64,000 bases of DNA from Aquimarina acroporae (GCF_023195925.1 NZ_JALPRE010000003.1:682001-746000), one strand, 5' to 3'; positions 36,357 to 47,134 are shown, counted from the first letter of the stretch. Numbers and translations: made by a program. Notes: generated from the letters alone by a model not told the origin.

Positions 36357-37463
36357 TTACTCTTTTTGTTGGCTAAAACTTCCGTCTTCTTCAAAAAGGA
36401 GTTTACTTTCTGGGAAATCTTCTTCGGTTAATCGTTTAATTTCCTTTAAAGCACCTTTTTTTTCATCCATAAAAGGATATATTTCATCAATTTGCTTAGC
36501 AGAATGAAGTTTCCCTTTTATAAAATTTCCTTCAAGATCAATTACCACTTCGGCAATAGGAGCGTAACCTTTTACGCCGTCCAGATTAAATCTTGAAAAT
36601 GTGCAAAAATTACCTAAGCTATAGGCTATAAACTTATTATTGTATACTTCAAAGGCTCTAGAAACGTGAGGGCCATGACCCAATACTATGTCTGCACCTG
36701 CATCAATCATCGTATGTGCAAATTTGTACACATTTCCTCGATCTTCACCATAAAAACGTTCTGTTTTACGGGTAACATGAGTATGTTTGAACCCTTCGGC
36801 ACCACCATGGAACGAAACAATTACAATGTCTGCTTTTTGCTTAAGCTCCTGAACAATTTTTTTTGCATTGGTTAAGTTATGAATTTTTAAGCAATCTTTA
36901 TTTGGTGCAAAAGCACAAAACCCATACGTTATACCATTTTTTTCGAAAATAGTAGAGGGTTGAGCGAAAACACCGGCATAAGCAATGTTATGTTTTTCAA
37001 GAGTTTTAGAGGTGTTTTTTATTCCAACAGCTCCAAAATCACCAATGTGATTATTAGCAATACTCATAACATCAAAGCCAGAATCTTCTAAATATTTCCC
37101 ATAAGATTCTGGGGACCTAAAAGAATAACATTTTGATGGGTCTGAGCATCTTTTAGCATTTTCTCCTTCATCAGTAAGGGTGCCTTCAAGATTTCCAAAG
37201 AGAATATCGGCTTGAGTAAGAATGGTATTTACATCATCAAAAGGACCTTTCCCGTCCCGAGGAAGATAACTGTCATTTGGGAAATTGGTTCCCATCATGA
37301 TATCACCAACAGCCATAATCTTAATTTCCTTTGGTTTGGAAAGTTCTTCCTGGGTTTTTATTGCAATAACATACATCGAATCAACAGCTTGCTTTGAATA
37401 TTTTTGAGCTTGCATCGATGTGCTGATACCAAAAATAACAGCAATAAAAAATAGATAACGCAT
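36357..37463 (-). CDS. CapA-family (PGA_cap) metallophosphatase-like protein
   Basis: 368 residues. Signal peptide MRYLFFIAVIFGISTSMQAQ. Family motifs: IMAVGDIMMGTNF, ILFGNLEGTLTDEG, VMSIANNHIGDFG, VIVSFHGGAEGF, and LGHGPHVSRAFE, which supply the two-metal site of this calcineurin-like fold. CapA proteins are linked to poly-gamma-glutamate capsules in Gram-positives, but in Bacteroidota the substrate is unknown and no capB/C genes are nearby. It sits between an M23 peptidase and a MerR gene, which suggests an envelope role. Confidence 0.88.
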   Translation of the reverse strand: MRYLFFIAVIFGISTSMQAQKYSKQAVDSMYVIAIKTQEELSKPKEIKIMAVGDIMMGTNFPNDSYLPRDGKGPFDDVNTILTQADILFGNLEGTLTDEGENAKRCSDPSKCYSFRSPESYGKYLEDSGFDVMSIANNHIGDFGAVGIKNTSKTLEKHNIAYAGVFAQPSTIFEKNGITYGFCAFAPNKDCLKIHNLTNAKKIVQELKQKADIVIVSFHGGAEGFKHTHVTRKTERFYGEDRGNVYKFAHTMIDAGADIVLGHGPHVSRAFEVYNNKFIAYSLGNFCTFSRFNLDGVKGYAPIAEVVIDLEGNFIKGKLHSAKQIDEIYPFMDEKKGALKEIKRLTEEDFPESKLLFEEDGSFSQQKE

Positions 37464-37470
37464 AAAAGGC

Positions 37471-38448
37471 TTAATCTAAGGTTTCGTTAATTAGGTTTGA
37501 AGCTTTAAGCATTTCGTTAAACTCTTCTGAAGTTAAACTTCCATAGTAGAAATTACGAGGATTAATGCGTTCTCCGTCTTTAAAAATCTCATAATGTAAA
37601 TGTGGTGCTACTGATCGCCCTGTACTTCCAACATAACCTATAATATCACCACGGTTTACTTTTTGACCTTTCTTTACATTGTATTTGCTTAGATGTGCAT
37701 ATAGACTCACATAATTAAATCCATGATCTATTCTTATGTGTTTTCCATATCCTGTAGAATTAGCATCGGCACGGGTTACAACACCGTTTCCAGATGCATA
37801 GATAGGAGTTCCTGTTGCTGCAGAGAAATCCATGCCATAATGAAACTTTCTTGCTTTGGTGAATGGGTCACTTCGCCATCCATACCCAGAAGCCATTCTT
37901 TTTAAATCAGAATTTTGAATAGGTTGTATCGCAGGGATTGTAGCTAATAACTCTTCTTTCTGTTCTGCTAGGGCAGCGATGTCATCCAATGACTTTGATT
38001 GTATTACAATTTGTTTGGTGAGTTTGTCAATACGTTTACTACTTTCGATGATCATTTCAGAATTATCGAAACCTTCAAGATCTTTATATCGATTTACACC
38101 TCCAAAACCTGCATTTCTTACCTCGTCAGAAATAGGTTCTGCTCCAAAGTATAAACGGTAAATATTATCATCACGTTCTGCAATTTCACCCAAGATGTCT
38201 TCATTGCGTTTTAGCCTTTTGTTCATCAGGTCATATTGAAGCTCCATATTCTCCAATTCACGTCTTAAAGCTTTTTCTTTTGGAGTTTCTAATTGAGGGA
38301 TATTTAAATAAATAAGGAGAAGTATAAAGCCGGCCAAAAGAGCACCAACTATACTTAATGCTGCAATACCTACTTTGCGCCCTTTCTTTTGCTCTATTCT
38401 GCGATAAGAAAGCGTGTCACTATCATAGTAATATTTAACCTTTGACAT
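37471..38448 (-). CDS. M23-family peptidoglycan endopeptidase, membrane-anchored
   Basis: 325 residues. A cytosolic start, one membrane helix (about 27-48; VGIAALSIVGALLAGFILLL), a periplasmic coiled coil and the LytM/M23 domain (about 180-300). Zinc ligands are in KFHYGMDFSA (H, D) and APHLHYEIF (HxH). SGYGWRSDPF and GYVGSTGRS are typical. It cuts, or activates cutting of, peptidoglycan crosslinks. First gene of an operon with CapA (7-bp gap) and MerR. It is divergent from alaS. Confidence 0.93.
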   Translation of the reverse strand: MSKVKYYYDSDTLSYRRIEQKKGRKVGIAALSIVGALLAGFILLLIYLNIPQLETPKEKALRRELENMELQYDLMNKRLKRNEDILGEIAERDDNIYRLYFGAEPISDEVRNAGFGGVNRYKDLEGFDNSEMIIESSKRIDKLTKQIVIQSKSLDDIAALAEQKEELLATIPAIQPIQNSDLKRMASGYGWRSDPFTKARKFHYGMDFSAATGTPIYASGNGVVTRADANSTGYGKHIRIDHGFNYVSLYAHLSKYNVKKGQKVNRGDIIGYVGSTGRSVAPHLHYEIFKDGERINPRNFYYGSLTSEEFNEMLKASNLINETLD

Positions 38449-38657
38449 AATCTAAAATATGCTATTTTTGCAGGATATCAAACAAAAAGTCCTGTTTTCA
38501 TTACAAGACAACGCAACAAATATAAGAAAATGTTGCAAAGTCCAGAAAAAACTGACAAATGACGATTTTTGATCTCTTATGAAATTAGATTGTAAGGGTT
38601 TAAAAATCAGGCAAATGATAATTGTAGAATAAAAAAGAATTGCAACAAATAGAATCC

Positions 38658-41291
38658 ATGAAATCCCAAGAAATAAGAAATCAGTTTTTAGAGTTTTTTG
38701 AGTCAAAGAAACACAGTATAGTTCCTTCTGCGCCAATGGTGATAAAAGATGATCCTACTTTGATGTTTACCAATGCTGGGATGAATCAATTCAAAGAGTT
38801 TTTCTTAGGAAATGGGACTCCAAAAAGCAATCGAATTGCAGATACTCAAAAATGTTTACGAGTAAGTGGTAAGCATAACGATCTAGAAGAAGTGGGTATG
38901 GATACTTATCACCATACAATGTTTGAAATGTTGGGTAACTGGAGTTTTGGTGATTATTTCAAGAAAGAAGCAATTCATTGGGCTTGGGAGCTACTTACCA
39001 ATGTTTATGGAATAGACAAAGATATCTTGTATGTGTCTGTATTTGAAGGGGCAAAAGATGAAAATCTCGAAATGGATCAGGAGGCTTATGATTTATGGAA
39101 AGAAATCGTTCCTGAAAACAGAATTATCATGGGTAATAAAAAGGATAATTTCTGGGAAATGGGGGATCAGGGGCCTTGTGGACCTTGTTCAGAAATTCAT
39201 GTCGATATACGATCAGAAGAAGAAAAAGCTAAAATACCTGGTAAAGATTTGGTGAATCAGGATCATCCGCAAGTTGTAGAGATATGGAATTTGGTTTTCA
39301 TGCAATATAACAGAAAAGCCAATGGTTCTTTAGAAAAATTACCAGCTCAACATGTAGATACTGGTATGGGTTTTGAAAGGTTGTGTATGGTGTTACAAGG
39401 GGTGAAATCTAATTACGATACAGATGTTTTTACTCCTTTAATACGAGAAATAGAAACGATTACCAATTCTACTTATGATAAAGATAGTTTGCCTACCGAC
39501 GCAAATGGTAAGGTAAGCGTAGCTATAAGAGTAATTGCAGATCATGTGCGAGCTGTGACTTTTTCTATAGCCGATGGACAGTTGCCGAGTAATACAGGAG
39601 CCGGGTATGTGATTCGAAGAATTTTACGAAGAGCGATACGTTACGGTTTTACTTTTTTAAATACCAAGGAACCATTCATATACAAGTTGGTCGATATTTT
39701 AAGCAAGCAGATGAGTGGTGCTTTTCCAGAAGTAAAAGCTCAGAAAAACCTAATACTAAATGTGATAAAAGAAGAGGAGCAATCTTTTTTAAGAACATTG
39801 GATCAAGGACTAACACTTTTAGATAATGTTATTAAAAACACACAAGGAGAAGTAGTTTCCGGAGAAAAAGCTTTTGAGTTATATGATACTTATGGTTTCC
39901 CTATCGATCTAACTGCATTAATTCTAAGTGAGCAAGGATATGCCTTAGATGAAAAGGGTTTTGAGACAGAGCTTCAAAAACAGAAAGATAGATCAAGAGC
40001 AGCCTCTCAAGTGTCAACAGGAGACTGGGAAATGCTTTTAGAAAATACTGACGAAGAATTTGTGGGTTATGATCAACTGTCTTCGGAGGTGAAAATCACT
40101 AGATATAGAAAGGTGAGTAGCAAAAAGGATGGTGAGCTTTATCAGCTGGTTTTTAATCAAACGCCATTTTATCCAGAAGGAGGAGGTCAAGTTGGTGATA
40201 AAGGATATTTAGAATCGGGAAATGGAGATGTGTCATATATTATTGATACGAAAAAAGAAAATAATCTCATTGTTCATTTTTCTAAAAGTCTGCCTAAAAA
40301 ATTAGAAGGTAGTTTCAAGGCGGTAGTAGACGATAAGCAACGTGGTAGAACAGCATCAAACCATACAGCAACGCATCTTTTACATCAGGCACTTCGTGCT
40401 GTTTTAGGAACGCATGTAGAACAAAAAGGTTCTATGGTTCATAGTGGTAATTTACGATTCGATTTTTCTCATTTTTCTAAGGTTAGCGCCGATGAGTTAA
40501 GAGAAGTTGAAGAGTTTGTGAATGCTAGAATTAGAGAAAACCTGCCATTGCAAGAGTTTAGAGGTATTTCTTATGACAAAGCTATCGCCGATGGTGCGAT
40601 TGCATTGTTTGGAGAAAAATACGGAGATGAGGTTCGTGCAATTCGTTTTGGAGAATCTATGGAATTATGTGGTGGAACTCATGTTGAAAATACACGAGAT
40701 ATATGGCATTTCAAAATAACTTCAGAAAGTGCTATTGCAGCCGGAATAAGAAGGATCGAAGCTATAACAGGAGATGCTGCAAAAGAATATTTTACAACAC
40801 AGACTGAAGCTTATAATGAAGTGAAAACTGTATTGAAAAATGTAAAAGACCCAGTTAAGGCAATTACATCTTTACAGGAAGAGAATAACAATCTTAAAAA
40901 ACAAATCGAAGCTTTACTTAAAGACAAAGCTAAGAACCTAAAAGGAGATTTGAAGAGTGAGTTTGAGGAAATAAATGGAGTAAAATTTCTTGCAAAAAAA
41001 GTAGATTTAGATGCAGGAGGTATCAAAGATCTTTCTTTTGAGTTGGGAGGTGAAATGGAAAACATTGTAACCCTCTTTGGAGCCGAACAAAATGGAAAAG
41101 CTTTGCTCTCTTGTTATATTTCTAAGAATCTAGTTGAGGAAAAAGGGCTGAATGCTGGTCAGATTGTAAGGGAATTAGGGAAATTTATTCAAGGTGGAGG
41201 AGGAGGACAGCCTTTCTTTGCTACCGCAGGAGGTAAGAATCCTAGTGGTCTTGAGGAAGCCTTGAAAAATGCAAAACAATATTTAAACTAA
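38658..41291 (+). CDS. alaS: Alanine-tRNA ligase
   Basis: 877 residues from the ATG at 38658; an in-frame TTG at 38640 adds six residues not usual for the family (typical start [19 protein letters not shown]). Class II synthetase core ([39 protein letters not shown]), editing domain with HTATHLLH and CGGTH zinc-site motifs, and the C-terminal oligomerisation domain ending [14 protein letters not shown]. It charges tRNA-Ala and clears mis-charged Ser/Gly. Single gene, divergent from the M23 operon. Confidence 0.98.
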   Translation: MKSQEIRNQFLEFFESKKHSIVPSAPMVIKDDPTLMFTNAGMNQFKEFFLGNGTPKSNRIADTQKCLRVSGKHNDLEEVGMDTYHHTMFEMLGNWSFGDYFKKEAIHWAWELLTNVYGIDKDILYVSVFEGAKDENLEMDQEAYDLWKEIVPENRIIMGNKKDNFWEMGDQGPCGPCSEIHVDIRSEEEKAKIPGKDLVNQDHPQVVEIWNLVFMQYNRKANGSLEKLPAQHVDTGMGFERLCMVLQGVKSNYDTDVFTPLIREIETITNSTYDKDSLPTDANGKVSVAIRVIADHVRAVTFSIADGQLPSNTGAGYVIRRILRRAIRYGFTFLNTKEPFIYKLVDILSKQMSGAFPEVKAQKNLILNVIKEEEQSFLRTLDQGLTLLDNVIKNTQGEVVSGEKAFELYDTYGFPIDLTALILSEQGYALDEKGFETELQKQKDRSRAASQVSTGDWEMLLENTDEEFVGYDQLSSEVKITRYRKVSSKKDGELYQLVFNQTPFYPEGGGQVGDKGYLESGNGDVSYIIDTKKENNLIVHFSKSLPKKLEGSFKAVVDDKQRGRTASNHTATHLLHQALRAVLGTHVEQKGSMVHSGNLRFDFSHFSKVSADELREVEEFVNARIRENLPLQEFRGISYDKAIADGAIALFGEKYGDEVRAIRFGESMELCGGTHVENTRDIWHFKITSESAIAAGIRRIEAITGDAAKEYFTTQTEAYNEVKTVLKNVKDPVKAITSLQEENNNLKKQIEALLKDKAKNLKGDLKSEFEEINGVKFLAKKVDLDAGGIKDLSFELGGEMENIVTLFGAEQNGKALLSCYISKNLVEEKGLNAGQIVRELGKFIQGGGGGQPFFATAGGKNPSGLEEALKNAKQYLN

Positions 41292-41313
41292 TAATACCTC
41301 AAAAAAAGGGGTG

Positions 41314-42261
41314 ATGAATCTTCAAACCAAAATACCGTTACCGTCTCAGGAAACTAAGATTTGTTATAAATCTGAGGTGGTTATGCTTGGGTCATGTTTT
41401 GCAGAAAATATTGGAGCCAGATTTGAGTATTTTAAGTTTAGAAACCTAGTAAACCCTTTTGGAATTTTATTCCACCCTAAAGCTATTGAGACTTTTTTGT
41501 GGATGGCTTTGCAAGACGAAAGGTATACCGACGCCGATCTGTTTTTTCATAATGAACAATGGCATTGCTTTGATGCTCATTCTTCGTTAAGTTCGCCTCA
41601 TAAAGATGCATTGTTAGAAAGACTCAATAGTGCTTTGGTGGCCAGTAAAGAAAAGATAAACTCTGCAACGCATATAGGTATTACTCTTGGTACAGCTTGG
41701 GTCTATAGGTTATTGGCTCTTGATATGATCGTAGCGAATTGTCATAAGATCCCACAAAGAGAATTTACAAAGGAGTTGCTTGCTATTGATGAAGTAATGC
41801 AATGTGTTCAAAATTGCATACATCTAGTTCGAAATCAAAATCCATCAGCGCAACTTATTTTTACAGTTTCACCGGTAAGGCATATTAAAGATGGTTTTGT
41901 CGAAAATAATCAGAGTAAATCTCATCTCATAGCAGCTATCCATCAGGCCATTCAAAAAGATGAGAATAGCTTTTATTTTCCGTCCTATGAAATTATGATG
42001 GACGAGTTAAGAGATTATAGGTTTTATAATGAAGACATGATTCATCCTAGTGATACTGCAGTACAATACATTTGGGAGAGATTTTGCCAAAGTTGGGTTG
42101 CTCAGGAAAGTATAGCTACTATGAAAAAAGTGGCAGAAATTCAAAAGGGAATTGCGCATCGACCATTTAATCCAGAGAGTAAACAACACGTCTCCTTTTT
42201 AAAGGCGTTAGAATTAAAAAAGAGCCATATCCAGAAAGAGTTTCCTTTTATTTCGTTTTAG
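41314..42261 (+). CDS. GSCFA-domain protein
   Basis: 315 residues. The motif VMLGSCFAENIG near residue 22 gives the family its name; ITLGTAWVYR, FTVSPVRH and YFPSYEIMMDELRDYRFY are also typical. The fold is SGNH-hydrolase-like, with the Ser of GSCFA as possible nucleophile and a distal D/H in MIHPSDTAV. Substrate unknown. No signal peptide. A GTG precedes the ATG directly at 41311; ATG is preferred. It starts 22 bp after alaS and may share its transcript. Confidence 0.88.
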   Translation: MNLQTKIPLPSQETKICYKSEVVMLGSCFAENIGARFEYFKFRNLVNPFGILFHPKAIETFLWMALQDERYTDADLFFHNEQWHCFDAHSSLSSPHKDALLERLNSALVASKEKINSATHIGITLGTAWVYRLLALDMIVANCHKIPQREFTKELLAIDEVMQCVQNCIHLVRNQNPSAQLIFTVSPVRHIKDGFVENNQSKSHLIAAIHQAIQKDENSFYFPSYEIMMDELRDYRFYNEDMIHPSDTAVQYIWERFCQSWVAQESIATMKKVAEIQKGIAHRPFNPESKQHVSFLKALELKKSHIQKEFPFISF

Positions 42262-42273
42262 GTCGATTGAGAT

Positions 42274-44034
42274 TTAGGCAGTTGCATTCTCGTTTGCAAT
42301 AATACTAAGACCACTTTCGATTAAATGCTTAATCTCTTTCCTATTTAGTTTTATTTCTTCTAAATGATCTTTGATTTTAGAAGCGAATTCGAAATCTCTA
42401 TCGTGTACAAGTTCGTAGATTTCTAAGGGTAATAACCAATCGTTAGAATGAGCTTCTCTTAAAATATCAAAAACCGCTTCGAGTGAAAATTTGGTGTTTT
42501 TCCCTTCTCTACTATTTCGCACAGATTTATACAAATCGTGCAATTCTAATTGTTGTGCAGAATATTGTCGTTTTTCCGTTTCTGAAGAAGGTTTGTGAAT
42601 GACTAAATCGAAAGAATAGTCATCAGCCGGCCCAGAAAAGGCCGCGACAATTTCTTTACCTACAGCTAGTTCAAAAGTTCCCCATTCCGGTCTGAATAAA
42701 AACTCATCTTTGTATTTCACAGTACATTCAATAAACTGAATGAGAATTAATTCTCCCTGAATATTTCTCATCCCGGTAATATTTGTTCCGGCTACGGTGA
42801 TTCCGCTTTCAAACTCAAATTCAATATACTCGCCATCATAAAAATTATAAGCTTTTAGATCTCTCGGTGACATGTTTTCTATAGCCAGGTTGATGCCTTT
42901 TAACTTGCCAAGCGGAGATCTAAAACCATCAGGGTGAGCGTCGATACCATGACCAATAAGTTCTTTTTCTCTAAAAGAAAGTGCGGTAGGTCCTGAGGTT
43001 TCGAAATAGATGACTTCGTTATCCTCATTTTTAATCATTCGTGTAAATACTCCCGAGATCTGTAATCCAGTACTTAATTCTATAGTTCCCAGATTTTCCG
43101 ACTCAATAAGTTTTGCTAGCCCTCGATGTCCTCCTTTTCGTAATGCCATGGTATCTGCAAATTCTTCTAGTACTTGACATAGATAGGCAAAATCTGGAGT
43201 AACAAATAATTGAGGTTGTGGTTTAGTGATATCAAATTCCTGATAGGCAGTTTCGGGGGAATAGGGTAATTTTGTTACAGCATCAGTCATACACCATTCG
43301 CTTTCTCCAATAGACGACAGTAGTCCTGCACCATAAATTTTAGGATCTTCGGTTGTGCCAATTAACCCGTATTCAACGGTCCACCAGTGTAGATTTCGAA
43401 TTAAAGCCATTTCGGAAGGGTTTTCTTTCTGGTTCTGTAGCGCTTTAACATGTTCCTCGGCCTTTAAGATCTCTTCAAGGCTGGTGTTGTGAGCTTCTTT
43501 CAAAATGGATAAAAGCCGAACAGCTTCATATATTTCGTAATCCCTTTTAGAAGAAATCGCTTTGCAGCCAATTTTCCCAAAACGACGAAGGTATTCTGCA
43601 TAATCAGGATTTGCAATAATTGGTGCGTGACCAGCAGCTTCATGAATAATATCAGGAGCTGGAGTGTATTCTATGTTTTCAAGTTGTCTAATATCAGAGG
43701 CAATTACTAAAATATTGTATGCCTGGAATTCCATAAATGCATTGGGTGGAATAAATCCGTCAACAGCTACTGCTGCCCATCCAATCTCTTTTAAAATTCT
43801 ATTCATACCATACATACTTGGTATGGCATCAATCGAAATGCCAGTTTTTTCTAATCCTTTTAAATATGAGTTATGGGCAACTTTACTCAAAGATGAAATG
43901 TTTTTGCGCATTACATAACGCCATACTGCTTGATCGATAGGAGTGTAATCCTCATAATTTTGAGGTTTGATAAACTGTTTCAGATGAGGAGGAAGTCTAT
44001 CAATTAGTGGATTAGATTCTATAGCTAACGACAT
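42274..44034 (-). CDS. Aromatic amino acid hydroxylase (phenylalanine 4-monooxygenase type) with long C-terminal domain
   Basis: 586 residues from the ATG at 44034; the frame extends 19 codons upstream but family members begin near ESNPLIDRLPPHLKQF. Iron ligands are H131 and H136 in IIHEAAGHAPII and E221 in WWTVEYGL. The catalytic part covers about residues 60-310. The extra 270 residues are beta-rich (EFEFESGITVAGTNITGMRN) and end with helices; this long form is known in Bacteroidota, but its extra domain has no assigned job. Reaction: phenylalanine to tyrosine using pterin and oxygen. It offers a second route for phenylalanine beside the Paa cluster 3 kb away. Confidence 0.88.
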   Translation of the reverse strand: MSLAIESNPLIDRLPPHLKQFIKPQNYEDYTPIDQAVWRYVMRKNISSLSKVAHNSYLKGLEKTGISIDAIPSMYGMNRILKEIGWAAVAVDGFIPPNAFMEFQAYNILVIASDIRQLENIEYTPAPDIIHEAAGHAPIIANPDYAEYLRRFGKIGCKAISSKRDYEIYEAVRLLSILKEAHNTSLEEILKAEEHVKALQNQKENPSEMALIRNLHWWTVEYGLIGTTEDPKIYGAGLLSSIGESEWCMTDAVTKLPYSPETAYQEFDITKPQPQLFVTPDFAYLCQVLEEFADTMALRKGGHRGLAKLIESENLGTIELSTGLQISGVFTRMIKNEDNEVIYFETSGPTALSFREKELIGHGIDAHPDGFRSPLGKLKGINLAIENMSPRDLKAYNFYDGEYIEFEFESGITVAGTNITGMRNIQGELILIQFIECTVKYKDEFLFRPEWGTFELAVGKEIVAAFSGPADDYSFDLVIHKPSSETEKRQYSAQQLELHDLYKSVRNSREGKNTKFSLEAVFDILREAHSNDWLLPLEIYELVHDRDFEFASKIKDHLEEIKLNRKEIKHLIESGLSIIANENATA

Positions 44035-44142
44035 AGGGTGAAAAGATTTCTTTTTGAGTTTAAAAACCGGAAAATTACAAGTTTGGGGCATAATATAAGT
44101 ATTTATTAACTAAATTTATGAAGATAAATGGTAGGGTATAAC

Positions 44143-44150
44143 TAATTTTG
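44143..44150 (+). promoter_or_regulatory. Candidate -7 element of the serine protease gene
   Basis: TAATTTTG matches TANNTTTG and lies 55 bp before the chosen ATG at 44206. It argues against the upstream in-frame ATG at 44152, which would leave almost no leader. No clear -33 TTG. Confidence 0.35.
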
Positions 44151-44205
44151 GGTGTTTTATTATTGTAAAACATTGAACAAATTAGTCCCATTAAAGAATC
44201 TAAGA

Positions 44206-45861
44206 ATGAAAAGGATATTTTTTTATGTAGCGCTTTTGTGTTTTGGTCATTTGATAACAGCACAGATTACTAATGAAGGAGAACCAGAAAGTTGGTTGAT
44301 AGATGAGTTAGCAAAAAAAAATATAGCTCCAGAGGTTATGAAGGGTTTTGATCTTCAGAAAATCCAAGATGAAGATGCTATAAACGATAAAAAAAGAGGA
44401 GTTCCTTTTCGCTTTGGACATGAAATCGATGTGAATCTTAATTTTAATAATTCTGGTAGTTGGGATGTGTTGCCAAATGGAGATAAAATTTGGAGGATAA
44501 ATATCGTATCCAAAGGTGCTAAAACTATGAATTTTGTCTTTGATTGGTATGAAATACCTCGTGGAGCTAAAATTTATTTGTATAGCGATGATAAGTCTGA
44601 TTTATTAGGAGCTTACACAAATATTTTTAACAGACCCGACAAAAAGCTGGGAACATGGTTGGTGCAAGGAGATAATGTCTGGATCGAATATTTTGAACCT
44701 GCCGGTTTAAAAGGAAAAGGGAAATTAAGTATTGATAAAGTTATACACGGATATAGATCGGTTACAGATGCAGAAATTAGAGAGAAAGCACTTAATAGTT
44801 CTGGAGATTGTAATCATGATGTAGATTGCCCGGTTGGAGATGATTTTGAAGCTATAAAAGATAGACTAAAACGTTCTGTGGCCTTTGTAATCATGCAAGG
44901 ATTTGTGTGTTCAGGTTCATTAATAAATAATACAAGTAATGATAGAGCTCCGTATTTTTTAACTGCAAATCATTGTAATGCGGGAGAAGAGGCTACCTGG
45001 GCATTTCGATTTAATTGGATTAGTCCTAATCCCTCTTGTGCAACTGCAGTTAGTAGTACAGATGCTACTGTTAATCAAACCACCAGTGGAGCGACGCTGC
45101 GAGCAGAAAATAGTGAATCTGATATGAAATTACTTAATCTTGATGGCGGATTGGATGCGTCTTGGGATTTAGAATGGGCCGGTTGGGATAGAACTGGATC
45201 TGTGCCAAGTTTTTCAATTGGAATTCACCATCCTGCAGGGGATATTATGAAAGTATGTAGAGATAATAATGCTCCAACAGAAGATCAAATACCTTTTAAT
45301 GGTAATTCTCAAACCAAAATGTGGAGAATAGATGATTGGGATCTTGGAGTGACAGAAGGGGGTTCTTCTGGTTCTGCGATCTTTGATCAAAATGGTAGAA
45401 TTTTTGGTCAGTTGGCAGGTGGGACAGCAGCTTGTAATGGGGTGAATGATAATAATGAACCGGACTTTTATGGGAGATTTGCAACTTCTTGGGATGCAGG
45501 AACCACCGATGCAACAAGATTATCAAATTGGTTAGATCCAAATAATACTGGGAGAACTACTTTGAATATGTTATCTCAGGAAAATACGGGTGGAGGCCCT
45601 CCTACTGAGCCCGAAGTGGAAGAGATCGTGGTGTCATTTGTACCTTCAGATGCAAAAGTATCAATTCAAAATATCGATAATATTATTGCATATCAGGTCT
45701 ATGATATCAATGGGGCTTTGATAGATTCTGGGCGATTAGCCAATGATGAAGGAGAAATTGATCTTACAGGGAGGTCATCGGGGATGTATTTTATTTATAT
45801 AGAGGATCAAACAACTGGTAGTTCTTTTACTAAAAAAGTGATTATAAACCAGAGACTCTAG
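44206..45861 (+). CDS. Secreted trypsin-like serine protease with T9SS sorting domain
   Basis: 551 residues. Signal peptide MKRIFFYVALLCFGHLITAQ fixes the start. A propeptide domain (about 60-195; WRINIVSKGAKTMNFVFDWY) precedes a lysyl-endopeptidase-like protease domain with catalytic His about 256 (FLTANHCN), a candidate Asp in SDMKLLNLDG and Ser about 388 in GGSSGSAIFD. The disulfide-rich start (CNHDVDCPVGDD) is typical. The C-terminus (VYDINGALIDSGRL ... SGMYFIYIED ... KKVIINQRL) is a type A T9SS sorting domain. It should be exported and processed outside the cell for nutrient protein digestion. Its stop overlaps the convergent META lipoprotein by 4 bp. Confidence 0.9.
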   Translation: MKRIFFYVALLCFGHLITAQITNEGEPESWLIDELAKKNIAPEVMKGFDLQKIQDEDAINDKKRGVPFRFGHEIDVNLNFNNSGSWDVLPNGDKIWRINIVSKGAKTMNFVFDWYEIPRGAKIYLYSDDKSDLLGAYTNIFNRPDKKLGTWLVQGDNVWIEYFEPAGLKGKGKLSIDKVIHGYRSVTDAEIREKALNSSGDCNHDVDCPVGDDFEAIKDRLKRSVAFVIMQGFVCSGSLINNTSNDRAPYFLTANHCNAGEEATWAFRFNWISPNPSCATAVSSTDATVNQTTSGATLRAENSESDMKLLNLDGGLDASWDLEWAGWDRTGSVPSFSIGIHHPAGDIMKVCRDNNAPTEDQIPFNGNSQTKMWRIDDWDLGVTEGGSSGSAIFDQNGRIFGQLAGGTAACNGVNDNNEPDFYGRFATSWDAGTTDATRLSNWLDPNNTGRTTLNMLSQENTGGGPPTEPEVEEIVVSFVPSDAKVSIQNIDNIIAYQVYDINGALIDSGRLANDEGEIDLTGRSSGMYFIYIEDQTTGSSFTKKVIINQRL

Positions 45862-46307
45862 TCTTTGGCTTTCTGACCTTTAAACACTTCTTTTTTGTTA
45901 TCCGATTTCAGAGTTATTTCGGTGTTGCTAAAAGTTGCTGTTTTTATGTTGGATAAAGCTTTGAAAAATTCTCTTTCCAGAGCGTCATTGTTTTCGCAAT
46001 ACATTTTAGAAGCCATCGCCATACCAATAGAAATGGTATTGTCATCATTTAGGGTATACGTACACGAAAATGTATTGCAGCCTGAATACCCAGAAATTCT
46101 ATTCGTTTCAGGATCAAAAACCATGTATAACTTTTCTTTAGATACATCCTTTTCATTCAGTGATGTAATCCAAAACTTACCTTTATCAATACCATGAGTT
46201 TCTTCCTGCTTGTTTTCGGTCACAGATTTTTCTTTTTTATTACATCCATTTTGATTCAATAAAGCAAACATGAAAAAGGAGAAGGAGAAAAGCTTTAGAT
46301 AATACAT
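45858..46307 (-). CDS. META-domain lipoprotein
   Basis: 149 residues. N-terminal membrane stretch (FSFSFFMFALLNQNGC) with a probable lipidated Cys. The body matches the META/HslJ domain: DPETNRISGYSGCNTFSCTY, SIGMAMASKMYCENND, EREFFKALSNIKTA. HslJ-type proteins sit in the envelope and are linked to stress or novobiocin resistance in E. coli; a specific role here cannot be said. Its stop overlaps the convergent protease stop. Confidence 0.85.
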   Translation of the reverse strand: MYYLKLFSFSFFMFALLNQNGCNKKEKSVTENKQEETHGIDKGKFWITSLNEKDVSKEKLYMVFDPETNRISGYSGCNTFSCTYTLNDDNTISIGMAMASKMYCENNDALEREFFKALSNIKTATFSNTEITLKSDNKKEVFKGQKAKD

Positions 46308-46498
46308 AGCAAAAGGTTTTGTTTTGATAGTTAAGTTAGGGTAATGTACGTTTTTTCGATTAAAAACGTGGATAATAACAGATTAATTCTATTTTTGATA
46401 GGAAACAAAAAGTATTTTATGAAAAGATCTGTAATTGTGTTTTAATTGTGAACATGATGTATAGGGTTTTCTTATGGAATTTAAACTAGCAATAATAG

Positions 46499-47068
46499 AT
46501 GAAACCTGAAAGCAGAAAGGAAGAGATCATCAGGGCTGCATCAATTCTTTTTAAAGAAAAGGGATATAGTGCAGTAACCATGAGGGACTTGGCTAAAGCC
46601 ATGGGAATTAAGGCTGCGAGCTTGTACAACCATATACAATCTAAACAAGAGATTTTATCTACCATTATTATTGATTTGGCAGAGGAGTTTACAAGTGGGA
46701 TGAATCAAATTGTGATATCAGATAAGAATGCGACCGAAAAATTAGAGAATATCATAAGTTTACATATAGATGTAACACTTAGAAATTCAGATGGATTAGC
46801 GTCACTTAATAATGATTGGATGCATCTTGAAGAAGAAAATCTTCAGTATTTTGAAAAAATGAGACAAGATTATGAAGAGAGTTTTAGAGATATTGTAAAG
46901 AAGGGAATCGAGGAAAAGGAAATAAAATCTTTCAATGTCGAAATTATAGTGTTTTCCACCTTGTCGACCCTAAGAACACTGTATTTATGGTATCCTAAGC
47001 AAAATAATATTGATGCAAGTATTTTAAAGCGCGATATGATTTCGGTTTTGCTCAAAGGGATAGTATAA
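46499..47068 (+). CDS. TetR-family regulator, probable repressor of the phenylacetate cluster
   Basis: 189 residues. N-terminal helix-turn-helix (SAVTMRDLAKAMGIKAASLY, then NHIQSKQEIL) and an all-helical C-terminal ligand domain with LRTLYLWYP. It lies just upstream of paaE on the same strand and 39 bp before a perfect palindrome that covers the paa promoter, so it is the obvious candidate for the protein binding there (PaaR-like). In other bacteria PaaR-type TetR proteins are released by phenylacetyl-CoA. Binding and ligand are inferred. Confidence 0.85.
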   Translation: MKPESRKEEIIRAASILFKEKGYSAVTMRDLAKAMGIKAASLYNHIQSKQEILSTIIIDLAEEFTSGMNQIVISDKNATEKLENIISLHIDVTLRNSDGLASLNNDWMHLEEENLQYFEKMRQDYEESFRDIVKKGIEEKEIKSFNVEIIVFSTLSTLRTLYLWYPKQNNIDASILKRDMISVLLKGIV

Positions 47069-47098
47069 AGGGCTTTAGCTAAAATTAACGTCAATTAT

Positions 47099-47129
47099 TT
47101 GTGTATAAAACTAACAATTGTTAGTTTTG
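47099..47129 (+). promoter_or_regulatory. paa promoter with overlapping palindromic operator
   Basis: TTG (47099-47101), a 20-bp spacer and TAGTTTTG (47122-47129) match the Bacteroidota -33/-7 consensus well. A perfect 22-bp palindrome, AAAACTAACAA and its complement (47107-47128), fills the spacer and covers the -7 box. A protein bound there would block the promoter. It lies between the TetR gene and paaE. Confidence 0.8.
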
Positions 47130-47134
47130 TTTAG

